Part shown: piece by piece, positions 44,616 to 52,580 of the stretch
How positions within the stretch are numbered: position 1 is the stretch's first letter
How the letters are laid out: each line of letters begins with the position of its first letter
Assembly (NCBI RefSeq): GCF_018760785.1
Contig: NZ_JAHHZO010000003.1
Coordinates: 248,001 to 312,000, forward strand
DNA from: Rhizobium sp. CSW-27
Lineage (GTDB): Bacteria > Pseudomonadota > Alphaproteobacteria > Rhizobiales > Rhizobiaceae
Length of the DNA: 64,000 nucleotides
Direction: 5' to 3'
The notes under the pieces: model-generated
The model's input: only the letters and a program-made list of their open reading frames with translations
The model's database searches: none
What the model was told of the DNA's origin: nothing
Translations under genes and position numbers: made by a program

Positions 44616-45623
44616 TCAGTTGCGACCGGTTCGGCGCAGGCGCCCGGGCGGCTGGCCGAGCACCTGCACGAAATGCCGGCTGAGGTGTGACTGGTCTGAA
44701 AATCCGCAGGCGGCGGCGATTTCCGCCAGCGGCAGATCTGTTTCCTCGACAAGCTGGCGCGCACGCTCCACGCGCCGCGCAAGAAGCCAGCGGTAGGGCG
44801 TCACCCCGGTCGTCTCACGGAAGGCACGGATGAAGTAGCCACGCGACATCGAGCAGCTTTCGGCCACCTCGGTGACGGATACGTCGCGTGCGAGATTGGC
44901 GTCGAGAAACTCCTTCGCCCGCATCTCGAGGCGATGCGACAACGGCGGCAAACCGGCGCAAAGCGCTTCGCCGCCGCCGCCGCCATAGCGATGCAGTAGA
45001 TGCGTCGCGATTGCCAGCGACACCTGATCGAGAAAGAGCCCGTGCGTCTCCAGCGGCCGTTCCAGCGCGGGAATCAGCGCCCGCACGAGATTGGACAGCA
45101 CCGGATCGTCACAGGCGGCATGTTCCGGCATCCCCTCGACGGGACGCATGCGAACCTCTTCCGCCACCTGGCGCAGGTGGGAAGCACTCAGTTCGAACAG
45201 CATGAAATCGAAGGAGCCGACGATCTCCGCCCGATAATCCTCCGCAAAATTGCGCAGATAGATCGAGCCCGGAGCGAATTCGTAGTCATTGCGGGCGCGG
45301 CCGCGATAAATGCTGCGCTGATGACCCGGTGCCATGGAGACGCCGATCAGAAAACCGCGATCACTGGCGGGCAGGATGACCTCCGAAACGCTTTCGGAGA
45401 CCACAGCCTTGCGGTAAAGGCGCACATCGTGACGGCACAATTCCTGATCCGTTGCGAGGGCCTTGGGCGAACAGCCGAGAGAGTCCCGATTGGCAACCTG
45501 ATTGACCATACCGCTCTCCAGCTCCTCGCCCGGCGTCCTGCCGATCGCCTCTCGCGGATCGGCTGCAGACCATCCTGCCGCCCGATCTTTCGTCGCAAGC
45601 GATCGAAGCGCAGTCTTGCACAT
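44616..45623 (-). CDS. AraC-family transcriptional regulator
   Basis: The protein (335 residues, or 297 if ATG 45509, preceded by GGAGAG, is used) has an AraC-binding-like N-terminal domain (SEVILPASDRGFLIGVSMAPG and RGSIYLRNFAEDY types of segment) and a C-terminal HTH pair (VTEVAESCSMSRGYFIRAF; LAEIAAACGFSDQSHLSRHFVQ). The family motif GxPPxRLRR is present as GQPPGRLRR. It is one of several AraC genes in this stretch. Targets are not apparent. Confidence 0.87.
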   Translation of the reverse strand: MCKTALRSLATKDRAAGWSAADPREAIGRTPGEELESGMVNQVANRDSLGCSPKALATDQELCRHDVRLYRKAVVSESVSEVILPASDRGFLIGVSMAPGHQRSIYRGRARNDYEFAPGSIYLRNFAEDYRAEIVGSFDFMLFELSASHLRQVAEEVRMRPVEGMPEHAACDDPVLSNLVRALIPALERPLETHGLFLDQVSLAIATHLLHRYGGGGGEALCAGLPPLSHRLEMRAKEFLDANLARDVSVTEVAESCSMSRGYFIRAFRETTGVTPYRWLLARRVERARQLVEETDLPLAEIAAACGFSDQSHLSRHFVQVLGQPPGRLRRTGRN

Positions 45624-45709
45624 ATCTGCCGTTGTGCAAAGCGCGGAGCTACGCCTTTCGCAGGCAGACCTGCTGCAGTGCCGTCACCATACCTCTATCC
45701 GAGAGACCA

Positions 45710-47506
45710 CTATCCAAGATCGGCCAGAATCAGGCGCGGCTCGAACAGCGCACCGGCATCGGTGCGCGCGCGACGGCCGCGCGCGGTGTGATCCAGCAGG
45801 CGACGCGCATCCTCGCATTTCCCCTGCCTGACCAGAAGACGCGCCGATCCCGCCGCGGAAACTCCGTGCCGGGAATCCCGCAGGTCGAGACAGGCCATGG
45901 GTATGGGAACATCGCGCAAGAGCCGCGACGAACCGGCGATGAGGGCTGCCGCCAGATCGGCATCCCCGTCCGGGCCTGCCGCCCATATGAGCGCGGCGCG
46001 GATCTCCTCCACCAGCGCGGTAATGTCTGCAACGCAGTCTGCGCAGGCGCTCGTCGTGCCGGTGCGGGCAAGCGCAAGGATGTAGCGCGCATGGGCGCGA
46101 TGCGCATTGTGCCAGGATGCCCCCTGTCGCAACCGGTCCAGCCCGTGCCGGCGTATGGTCCGGTAGAACCTGTATCGCGTCACTCCGTCCTTCTGCTGTA
46201 CCGTCAGCAGCGAACTTGCCACGAGCGCCGCCACAGCGTCGATGACCGCGCAGGCCTGGATGCCGGCATCGCGCAGCACGACAATCGCATCATCCATCGA
46301 GAAACTGCCGCGGAAACTGCAAAGCCGCTCGAAGATGTCCTGATCCGGCTCGCAGAGGAGATTGACACTCCAGTCGATGGCAGCCTGGAGGGTGCGATGG
46401 CGCTCCAGCGCCGTCCGCCGTCCATTCGTCAGCACAGACAGACCCTCCTGCAACAAACCGCCAAGCTCTTGCAGGTTATGGGTGGCAAGGCGGGACGCAG
46501 CCATCTCGATGGCCAGGGGAATACCGTCCAGCTCCTCACAGATGTGGATGATCTGCGCCAGGTCCGTTCGGTTTGGATGGAAATCCGGTCGCAAGGCCTG
46601 TGCGCGCTCGATGAACAGGCGCACGGCGGGCGACTGGAGGATCTGGCATGCGGTGCCATGCAATCCTTCCTGCGGCGGGGCGAGCGGCGGCACCTGCAAT
46701 ACCCACTCGCCAGCCGCGCGCAGCGCTTCCCGGCTGGTGGCCAGCACGACGAGATTGGGCAAAAGGGCGAGCAGACCTTCGGCAAACACAGCCGCGGCGT
46801 CGGCAATGGGCTCGCAGGTATCGAGCACCAGCAGCACCGGCAAGGCGCCCACCGCCTGCAGGATCGCATCGTCCGGCACACGCTGACCTACCTCAAGGCC
46901 GAGCTGTCGGGCAAACGCTTCATGCAGTCCTTCTGCATCGGCAATGTGCGCAAGATCGAGAAGCAGCGCCGGGCTCTTGCGCTCGGCACTGAAGGCGGCG
47001 GCAACGGCAAGCGCCAGCGTCGTTTTGCCGATGCCGCCCGGTCCACAGAGCGTCAGCAGGCGGCGGCTTGCCAGCAGCTCGAGGCAGCGCGCCACCATTG
47101 CGTCGCGCCCCAGCATGCTGGCGACGGCTATCGGCACCGTGCTGCGAATGGCAGCGCCAGCCGGACCGGTCGGCGATGCGCCGACCGTCGGCAGGAGAAG
47201 GCGATAACCGCGACCATTCTCGTTGACGATCAACTTGCGATCGTCCCCATCTGAGGCCAGCAGCCGGCGCAGCATCGACAGATGCACGCGCAGCGCTGTC
47301 TCGTCGACGAACTGCTGCGGCCAGACACGGGTGAGAAGTTCGTTCTTGGAAACGAGATGCCCCGGCCGCTCCGCCAGTACAATGAGGATTTCCAGGGCGC
47401 GCGCACCAATGCGCACGGGTTCGCCGTCGCGATACAGCGTCCGCTCGGTCACGGAGAGCGACAGGCGGTCAGACAGTGTCACCTGGGTGAGCGGGGCGTG
47501 TTTCAT
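45710..47506 (-). CDS. Winged-helix DNA-binding protein with STAND ATPase domain
   Basis: The 598-residue protein begins with an OmpR/ToxR-type winged helix (about 10-105, ending NENGRGYRLL). A STAND NTPase follows: Walker A GPGGIGKTT (155-163), Walker B VLLVLDTCEP (224-233) and LVVLATSREALR as the sensor segment. The middle has the typical DGIPLAIEMAASRL element. Relatives of this rhizobial group usually go on into a long TPR-like C-terminal region; here it stops at about 600 residues. It may be shortened. Such proteins act as ligand- and ATP-driven switches. Confidence 0.85.
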   Translation of the reverse strand: MKHAPLTQVTLSDRLSLSVTERTLYRDGEPVRIGARALEILIVLAERPGHLVSKNELLTRVWPQQFVDETALRVHLSMLRRLLASDGDDRKLIVNENGRGYRLLLPTVGASPTGPAGAAIRSTVPIAVASMLGRDAMVARCLELLASRRLLTLCGPGGIGKTTLALAVAAAFSAERKSPALLLDLAHIADAEGLHEAFARQLGLEVGQRVPDDAILQAVGALPVLLVLDTCEPIADAAAVFAEGLLALLPNLVVLATSREALRAAGEWVLQVPPLAPPQEGLHGTACQILQSPAVRLFIERAQALRPDFHPNRTDLAQIIHICEELDGIPLAIEMAASRLATHNLQELGGLLQEGLSVLTNGRRTALERHRTLQAAIDWSVNLLCEPDQDIFERLCSFRGSFSMDDAIVVLRDAGIQACAVIDAVAALVASSLLTVQQKDGVTRYRFYRTIRRHGLDRLRQGASWHNAHRAHARYILALARTGTTSACADCVADITALVEEIRAALIWAAGPDGDADLAAALIAGSSRLLRDVPIPMACLDLRDSRHGVSAAGSARLLVRQGKCEDARRLLDHTARGRRARTDAGALFEPRLILADLG

Positions 47507-47681
47507 GGAGAGCCTTCCTCAGGCGCGACATCACGGCAGCGGCTTCGAGGTTGCAATGTAAGGCACGACACACTGTCAGCTATAGGAGAAAAGTACCCGG
47601 AATTGGACGATGTGAACTACATCTTTGCAATGAGGTTATCGGCAATGGCAGATACTGCCGCAGGATCGCCCCTGGCGTAAC

Positions 47682-47698
47682 GAACGGGCATCCCGTTC
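47682..47698 (-). terminator. Small hairpin at the stop of the orphan sensor gene
   Basis: GAACGGG (47682-47688), loop CAT and CCCGTTC (47692-47698) form a 7-bp stem that overlaps the stop codon of the leftward gene ending at 47697. Weak terminator candidate. Confidence 0.35.
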
Positions 47699-48245
47699 AG
47701 TGAAGCGTTCGCTGATCGGCAACCAATTGGATGCAGAGGGCGGCAATGATGTGCTGGAGGGCAGGTGAATTCCTGTCGTCCTCTCCGGAAAAGAACGGCA
47801 CAAGAGCCAGTCCAAGCTTGTGAACGACCGGGTCCGGCGCGTTGCGGCGAAGACGGGGCCTGACACGCAGTTCCGGAAAGCGCAGAGCGACCTCATCCAC
47901 AAGCGAAAACGGCACGACCACGCCGACCGCGTCCAGAGTGGTCGAGAGGCGGATCTCCGCACCGTCTGCCAGATCCACCAGACAAATGCTGCCCCGGTCA
48001 TAGGTGCGCGGCGACAAGGCCTCGCCATTGCGCAACAGGTCGCAATGCGTGACGGAACCGAGATAGATCATCGCGAAATAGGCCGGCTGCGCCTCAAGGT
48101 GGAACACCAGTTCGGTGGTCTCGACGAGTGCCTGATGCAGCCGCCACGCCGACATCGTCTCCCGGCTGAAGGGCGCCACGCAAAGCGAGGGAAAGTGGGA
48201 CAGGAGAAGAAGCTTTCCCGCGCCGTGATCTGATGATGCCGCCAT
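47697..48245 (-). CDS. Orphan AraC-type ligand-binding domain protein (no HTH)
   Basis: The 182-residue protein resembles the N-terminal effector domain of AraC regulators, including the LSTTLDAVGVVVPFSLVDEV type strand-helix part and the final IIAALCIQLVADQ helix. In full-length relatives a GLAPWQ-type linker and HTH follow, but here a stop comes first, and I found no HTH in the 190 bases downstream. GGAGAAGGCC precedes ATG 48245. It may be a remnant or a free-standing sensor domain. The 195 bases upstream (48246-48440) show no gene. Confidence 0.6.
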   Translation of the reverse strand: MAASSDHGAGKLLLLSHFPSLCVAPFSRETMSAWRLHQALVETTELVFHLEAQPAYFAMIYLGSVTHCDLLRNGEALSPRTYDRGSICLVDLADGAEIRLSTTLDAVGVVVPFSLVDEVALRFPELRVRPRLRRNAPDPVVHKLGLALVPFFSGEDDRNSPALQHIIAALCIQLVADQRTLH

Positions 48246-48440
48246 GGCCTTCTCCGTGGGGATATTCTTCCGAGCCAGAGGAGACTTAGGCCCCAGGCCG
48301 AAAATTGGCAACACGCAAGCGAAAACCGTCATCCGGACACCGGCGCTCCGCCGCCGTTTCATCCCAAAATGATCGAAACCGGCAAAACGCGCGCCATTTT
48401 GCAAGCCGCGGCGTGTCACGGCGCCCGCCGGCGGCCGAAC

Positions 48441-49334
48441 TCAGACCACCCGGATGCCCGCCATGAGAAGCGTCTGCCTCAGGGTCGCGATGAACACCCG
48501 CACCTTGGGCAGCACGAGCTGGCTGGTCGGGTAGACTGCCCAGATGGCGATCTCTTCCGGTGCGGCATCGGCAAGCCCGATCTTCACCAGGCGGCCCGCC
48601 GCCACGTCGTCATCGACATACCAGTCTGACAGCAGCGCCACCCCGCCGCCGGAAAGGCTTGCCGCATGACATCCGGCAATGCTGCTGCAGGAAAGCCGCG
48701 CATTCAGACGGACATGCCGCTCGCCGGCGCCGGAGACGAAGGTCCAGTGCGTCGCATTGCCGAGCGCAAGGCAGTCATGCCCGGCCAGATCCTCCACCCT
48801 CTCCGGCAGGCCACGCCGGGCGATGTAATCTGGACTTGCCACCAGCGTGCGCGGATTGTTTGCCAGCTTGCGGGCAATCAGGCTGCTGTCGCGCAGCCGC
48901 GCGATGCGGATCGCAAGATCCGTGCCGGTCGCAACCAGATCCGGCAGGCTGTCGCTGAGATCCACGGCGATCCTGAGATCCGGATTGTCATCCAGCAGCT
49001 TCGGCACGAAGGGCATGATGAATTTCAGGCCGAAGGAAATCGGCACGGATACCCGCAGAAGCCCGGCGACACCCAGCGTATCCGCCCTCAGGCGCGCCAT
49101 GGCCTCCGCCTCGTTTTCCACCAGCGCCCGCGCAAAGGGCAGGAAGGTCTCGCCTTCCGGTGTCAGCGACAGCGAGCGGGTGGTGCGATGCAGAAGCCGG
49201 ACCCCAAGCGCGGCCTCCAGCGCGGCCAGGCGGCGGCTGGCGATCATCGGCGTCAGGCCCAGCTGGCGCGCCGCCGCCGCAAGGCTGCCGGCGGTGACGG
49301 CAGCGGTGAAGACCTGCACATCGGCGGTATCCAT
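48441..49334 (-). CDS. LysR-family transcriptional regulator
   Basis: The 297-residue protein has a LysR winged helix (VFTAAVTAGSLAAAARQLGL and IASRRLAALEAALG) and an effector domain of the CrgA/DsdC-like group with VSVPISFGLKFIMP. It is divergent from the MFS gene at 49434 with a 99-base gap that contains AT-rich sequence (ATTCATAACTAAAT at 49367-49380). Control of that exporter gene is the likely role. Confidence 0.9.
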   Translation of the reverse strand: MDTADVQVFTAAVTAGSLAAAARQLGLTPMIASRRLAALEAALGVRLLHRTTRSLSLTPEGETFLPFARALVENEAEAMARLRADTLGVAGLLRVSVPISFGLKFIMPFVPKLLDDNPDLRIAVDLSDSLPDLVATGTDLAIRIARLRDSSLIARKLANNPRTLVASPDYIARRGLPERVEDLAGHDCLALGNATHWTFVSGAGERHVRLNARLSCSSIAGCHAASLSGGGVALLSDWYVDDDVAAGRLVKIGLADAAPEEIAIWAVYPTSQLVLPKVRVFIATLRQTLLMAGIRVV

Positions 49335-49433
49335 TATATCATTTTCCGTTACACTGATCGGTCAATATTCATAACTAAATCGGAAATCGCAAAAAGGCTA
49401 GAGAAGGGACAGTTCATTCAAGCCCGAAAGGCG

Positions 49434-50648
49434 ATGATCATGGAGACCACCACAGTCCATCCGGCGGCCACGCAGCAAGGCCTCGGCACAGTTTCCCTTC
49501 TGGCCATGGCAACCGCGACCGGCATCGCCGTTGCCAATGTCTATTACAACCAGCCGATGCTCGGGCTGATAGAGGCGGACTTCCCCGGGGAGCCGGCGAC
49601 CGGCCTGATACCGACCGCAACGCAGCTTGGCTATGCCCTCGGCCTGTTCTTCCTGCTGCCGCTGGGCGACCTCGTCCATCGCCGCAGGCTGATCATCGGG
49701 CAATTCCTGCTGCTGGCTGTCGCCCTGGCACTGGCTGCGCTGGCGCCCAGCGGATTGACGCTGGCGATCGCCTCGTTCGTCGTGGGCGCAGGGGCAACGG
49801 TCGCTCAGCAGATCGTACCCTTCGCCGCCACGCTTGCCAGCCCCGAGCGGCGCGGATCGACCATCGGCACGGTGATGGCCGGCGTGCTGTCCGGCATCCT
49901 GTTCAGCCGCACGCTGTCCGGCTTCGTCGGCGCACATGCCGGCTGGCGGGACATGTTCTGGATCGGGGTACCGCTGGCGCTTGCGGCCGCTGTCCTGATG
50001 GCCATGACCCTGCCACATCACCGCCCGGCCTCCCGCATGCGGTATGACACGGCACTGAGGTCGCTCGCCCATCTCTGGAAGCGCGAACCGGCACTGCGCA
50101 CCGCCGCCCTGATGCAGGCCGCGCTGTTTGCCTCCTTCAGCGCTTTCTGGACGGTGCTGGCACTCTATCTCGCCACGCCCCGTTTCCATCTCGGGCCCGA
50201 CGTCGCCGGCCTGTTCGGCATCGTGGGCGCCGCCGGTATCTTCGCCGCACCGCTTGCCGGCCGCATTGCCGACCGCCGCGGCCCGCATCTGGTGGTCTGG
50301 CTGGGTGCGCTTCTTGCGCTGGCCGCCTGGATGATCTTTGGCCTGTGGGCATCGCTGGGGGCGCTGGTGATCGGGGTGATCATTCTCGACCTCGGCATTC
50401 AGAGCGCCCTGATCTCCAACCAGCACATCGTCTACGCACTCGATCCCGATGCCCGCAGCCGGCTGAATACGATCTTCATGACTGCGATGTTCCTTGGCGG
50501 CGCTGCCGGCGCGGCGCTTGCAACCTTCGTCTGGAGTCAGGCCGGCTGGACGGGCGTCAGCCTGCTCGGTGCCCTGCTTGCCCTTCTCGCCCTCGGCATT
50601 CGTGCCGCAAGCCGCGCCTGGCATCCGCGGACCGGCCGGCATGCCTGA
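49434..50648 (+). CDS. MFS transporter, drug-efflux-like
   Basis: The 404-residue membrane protein has twelve hydrophobic segments and the MFS loop motif GDLVHRRRLIIGQF between helices 2 and 3, with GRIADRRGP in the second half. VANVYYNQPMLGLI at the start is typical of a bacterial group annotated as efflux MFS proteins. It starts at ATG 49434 (or 49440) and lies divergent from a LysR gene. A hairpin follows. Substrate unknown. Confidence 0.9.
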   Translation: MIMETTTVHPAATQQGLGTVSLLAMATATGIAVANVYYNQPMLGLIEADFPGEPATGLIPTATQLGYALGLFFLLPLGDLVHRRRLIIGQFLLLAVALALAALAPSGLTLAIASFVVGAGATVAQQIVPFAATLASPERRGSTIGTVMAGVLSGILFSRTLSGFVGAHAGWRDMFWIGVPLALAAAVLMAMTLPHHRPASRMRYDTALRSLAHLWKREPALRTAALMQAALFASFSAFWTVLALYLATPRFHLGPDVAGLFGIVGAAGIFAAPLAGRIADRRGPHLVVWLGALLALAAWMIFGLWASLGALVIGVIILDLGIQSALISNQHIVYALDPDARSRLNTIFMTAMFLGGAAGAALATFVWSQAGWTGVSLLGALLALLALGIRAASRAWHPRTGRHA

Positions 50649-50657
50649 TGCCCCTTC

Positions 50658-50688
50658 GTTCCGGGAGAGCCACGGCCCCTCCCGGAAC
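50658..50688 (+). terminator. Terminator-like hairpin after the MFS gene
   Basis: GTTCCGGGAG (50658-50667) pairs perfectly with CTCCCGGAAC (50679-50688), 9 bases after the stop. Only CTT follows, so the hairpin is strong but the T-run is poor. The rest of the gap 50649-50820 shows no gene. Confidence 0.55.
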
Positions 50689-50820
50689 CTTGGCGCTTTC
50701 GCCTTCCCGCCATGGCGCAAACGTCCAAATCCCACCTGCAACATGCAAGAGGTGCCCGCGCTGCGGGCCTAAAACAACCCGGCACCCGTTCCGGGGCACA
50801 TCCGTTTCCAAGAGGCACAC

Positions 50821-51477
50821 ATGTCCATCACCGCGACCCCGACGCCCGGCGCAAAGCTTCTGACGCCGCATGACCACACGCTGATCCTCATCGACTTCCA
50901 GTCGCAGATGTCGTTTGCGACAAAGAGCATCGACGCCGTGAACCTGCGCAACAATGCTGCGCTGATTTCCAACGGCGCCAGGGGCTTTGGCGTTTCCACG
51001 ATCCTGACGACGGTGGCCGAAAAGAGCTTTTCCGGCCCGATGTTTTCCGAAATCACCGATGCCTTTCCAGGCCAGACGCTGTTTGACCGCACCTCGATGA
51101 ACACCTGGGAAGATTCGGCCGTCATCGAAGAGGTCAACCGTATCGGCAAGACGCGCATCGTGCTGGCCGGTTTGTGGACCGGTGTCTGCATCGTCGGCCC
51201 GGCTCTCTCGGCCATTGATCAGGGTTTCGAGGTCTTCGTCATCGCCGATGCCTGCGGCGACGTTTCCGACGAGGCCCACAACCGCGCCATGGACCGCATG
51301 GTGCAGGCCGGGGCGCAGCCGATGACCTCGCTTCAGTATCTGCTCGAATTGCAGCGCGACTGGGCCCGCACGCAGACCTACGACATGACGACCGGCATCG
51401 CGAAGAAGTTCGGCGGCGCCTACGGCCTTGGCATCATCTACGCCAAGAGCATGTTCGGTGCCTCCGAAGGCCATTGA
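50821..51477 (+). CDS. Isochorismatase-like cysteine hydrolase (YcaC type)
   Basis: The 218-residue protein has the isochorismatase-like fold with D25 (in LILIDFQSQM) and the nucleophile C123 (in AGLWTGVCIVGPAL), followed by FVIADACGDVSDEAH. The layout with FDRTSMNTWED in the middle matches the YcaC group, whose natural substrate is unknown. It starts a set of hydrolase genes on the plus strand. A terminator-like hairpin follows it. Confidence 0.88.
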   Translation: MSITATPTPGAKLLTPHDHTLILIDFQSQMSFATKSIDAVNLRNNAALISNGARGFGVSTILTTVAEKSFSGPMFSEITDAFPGQTLFDRTSMNTWEDSAVIEEVNRIGKTRIVLAGLWTGVCIVGPALSAIDQGFEVFVIADACGDVSDEAHNRAMDRMVQAGAQPMTSLQYLLELQRDWARTQTYDMTTGIAKKFGGAYGLGIIYAKSMFGASEGH

Positions 51478-51487
51478 ACCCGCCGCC

Positions 51488-51515
51488 GGTGCCCCTTTGA
51501 CGAGGGGCACCTTGC
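51488..51515 (+). terminator. Terminator after the isochorismatase-like gene
   Basis: GGTGCCCC (51488-51495) pairs with GGGGCACC (51504-51511), loop TTTGACGA, followed by TTGCTT. It lies 10 bases after the stop. Confidence 0.6.
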
Positions 51516-51549
51516 TTGCGCCTTGCAGCCCCATTCTGAGGAGTGCCGC

Positions 51550-52296
51550 ATGACTGGTTCCAATCCTTGCACGCCGTCCGTCGTCCTGGTGCATGGTGCC
51601 TGGGGTGACGGGTCCAGCTGGAGAAAGGTTGTGCCGCTGCTGATGGCCAAGGGCATCACCGTGCATGCGGTGCAGAACCCCACCACTTCGCTGGCCGACG
51701 ATGTGAAGGCCACGCGGCGCATTCTGGACATTCTGGACGGTCCCGTGGTTCTGGTTGGCCACAGCTGGGGCGGCACGGTCATCACCGAGGCGGGCAATGA
51801 CCCGAAGGTGGCAGCGCTCGTCTATGTCGCGGCCTTCGCGCCGCGCGCCGGCCAGTCCACCGGCGATCAGGTGGCTGCGTTTGCCGCCCCGCCGGGGCTT
51901 GGGGAAATCTCCACTGACGCGCTGGGCGGCTACTGGATGAGCCGCAGGGGCTGGACCACCTGCATTGCGCAGGATCTTCACGAGGAGGAGGCCGCAACGC
52001 TGTTTGCACTGCAGCCGCCGCTTGCCGCTGCGACCTTTTCCGACACGGTGGCGAAAGCCGCCTGGACGGACCTGCCCAATTGGTACGTCATCTCCACCGG
52101 CGACCGCGCTGTCAGCGTGGAGCTACAGCATCATCTGGCGAGGGTTCTCGATGCACGCACGACTGCGCTCGCTGCCAGCCACATGTCCCCCCTGTCGCAG
52201 CCGCAGGCCGTGGCGCAGGTCATCCTCGACGCCGTCGCGGAGATCGGTGCCACTGCCGGAGCGGCGGGCGACGCGACCAATGGTTCCCCGTCATGA
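51550..52296 (+). CDS. Alpha/beta-fold hydrolase
   Basis: The 248-residue protein has an oxyanion segment VLVHGAWGDGSSW and nucleophile elbow GHSWGG (the Ser in VVLVGHSWGGTV). The catalytic His is probably in ASHMSPLSQP near the C-terminus. The group is often annotated as esterase- or salicylate-esterase-like. GAGGAGTGCCGC precedes ATG 51550. Its stop overlaps the XapX gene start (ATGA). Confidence 0.88.
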   Translation: MTGSNPCTPSVVLVHGAWGDGSSWRKVVPLLMAKGITVHAVQNPTTSLADDVKATRRILDILDGPVVLVGHSWGGTVITEAGNDPKVAALVYVAAFAPRAGQSTGDQVAAFAAPPGLGEISTDALGGYWMSRRGWTTCIAQDLHEEEAATLFALQPPLAAATFSDTVAKAAWTDLPNWYVISTGDRAVSVELQHHLARVLDARTTALAASHMSPLSQPQAVAQVILDAVAEIGATAGAAGDATNGSPS

Positions 52297-52580
52297 AGAT
52301 CTACCTGATGTCCCTCGGTGCCGGCATCCTCGTCGGCGTCGTCTACAGCCTGCTGAACGTGCGCTCACCGGCACCGCCCATCGTCGCGCTCGTCGGCCTC
52401 CTCGGCATTCTTATCGGTGAGCAGGTGCTTCCGCTGGCTCGAACCCTCTGGCGCAAGGAGCCGGCGGCGCTTTCCTGGCTGCACGAGGTCAAGCCGCACA
52501 TGTTCGGCCATCTGCCGAAGGGCGTAAAGCCGCCCGTCGAGGTGCGTGCGACCGCTCCAGGAACGAGCGAGGACGCTTGA
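52293..52580 (+). CDS. XapX-domain small membrane protein
   Basis: The 95-residue protein has two hydrophobic segments (about 3-22 and 28-46) with the XapX pattern of SLGAGILVGVVYSLLNVRSPAPP (start only: SLGAGILVGVVY) and ALVGLLGILIGEQ. XapX proteins are of unknown function and are often found beside xanthosine or hydrolase genes. It overlaps the genes on both sides, so it is an integral part of this operon. Confidence 0.85.
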   Translation: MKIYLMSLGAGILVGVVYSLLNVRSPAPPIVALVGLLGILIGEQVLPLARTLWRKEPAALSWLHEVKPHMFGHLPKGVKPPVEVRATAPGTSEDA

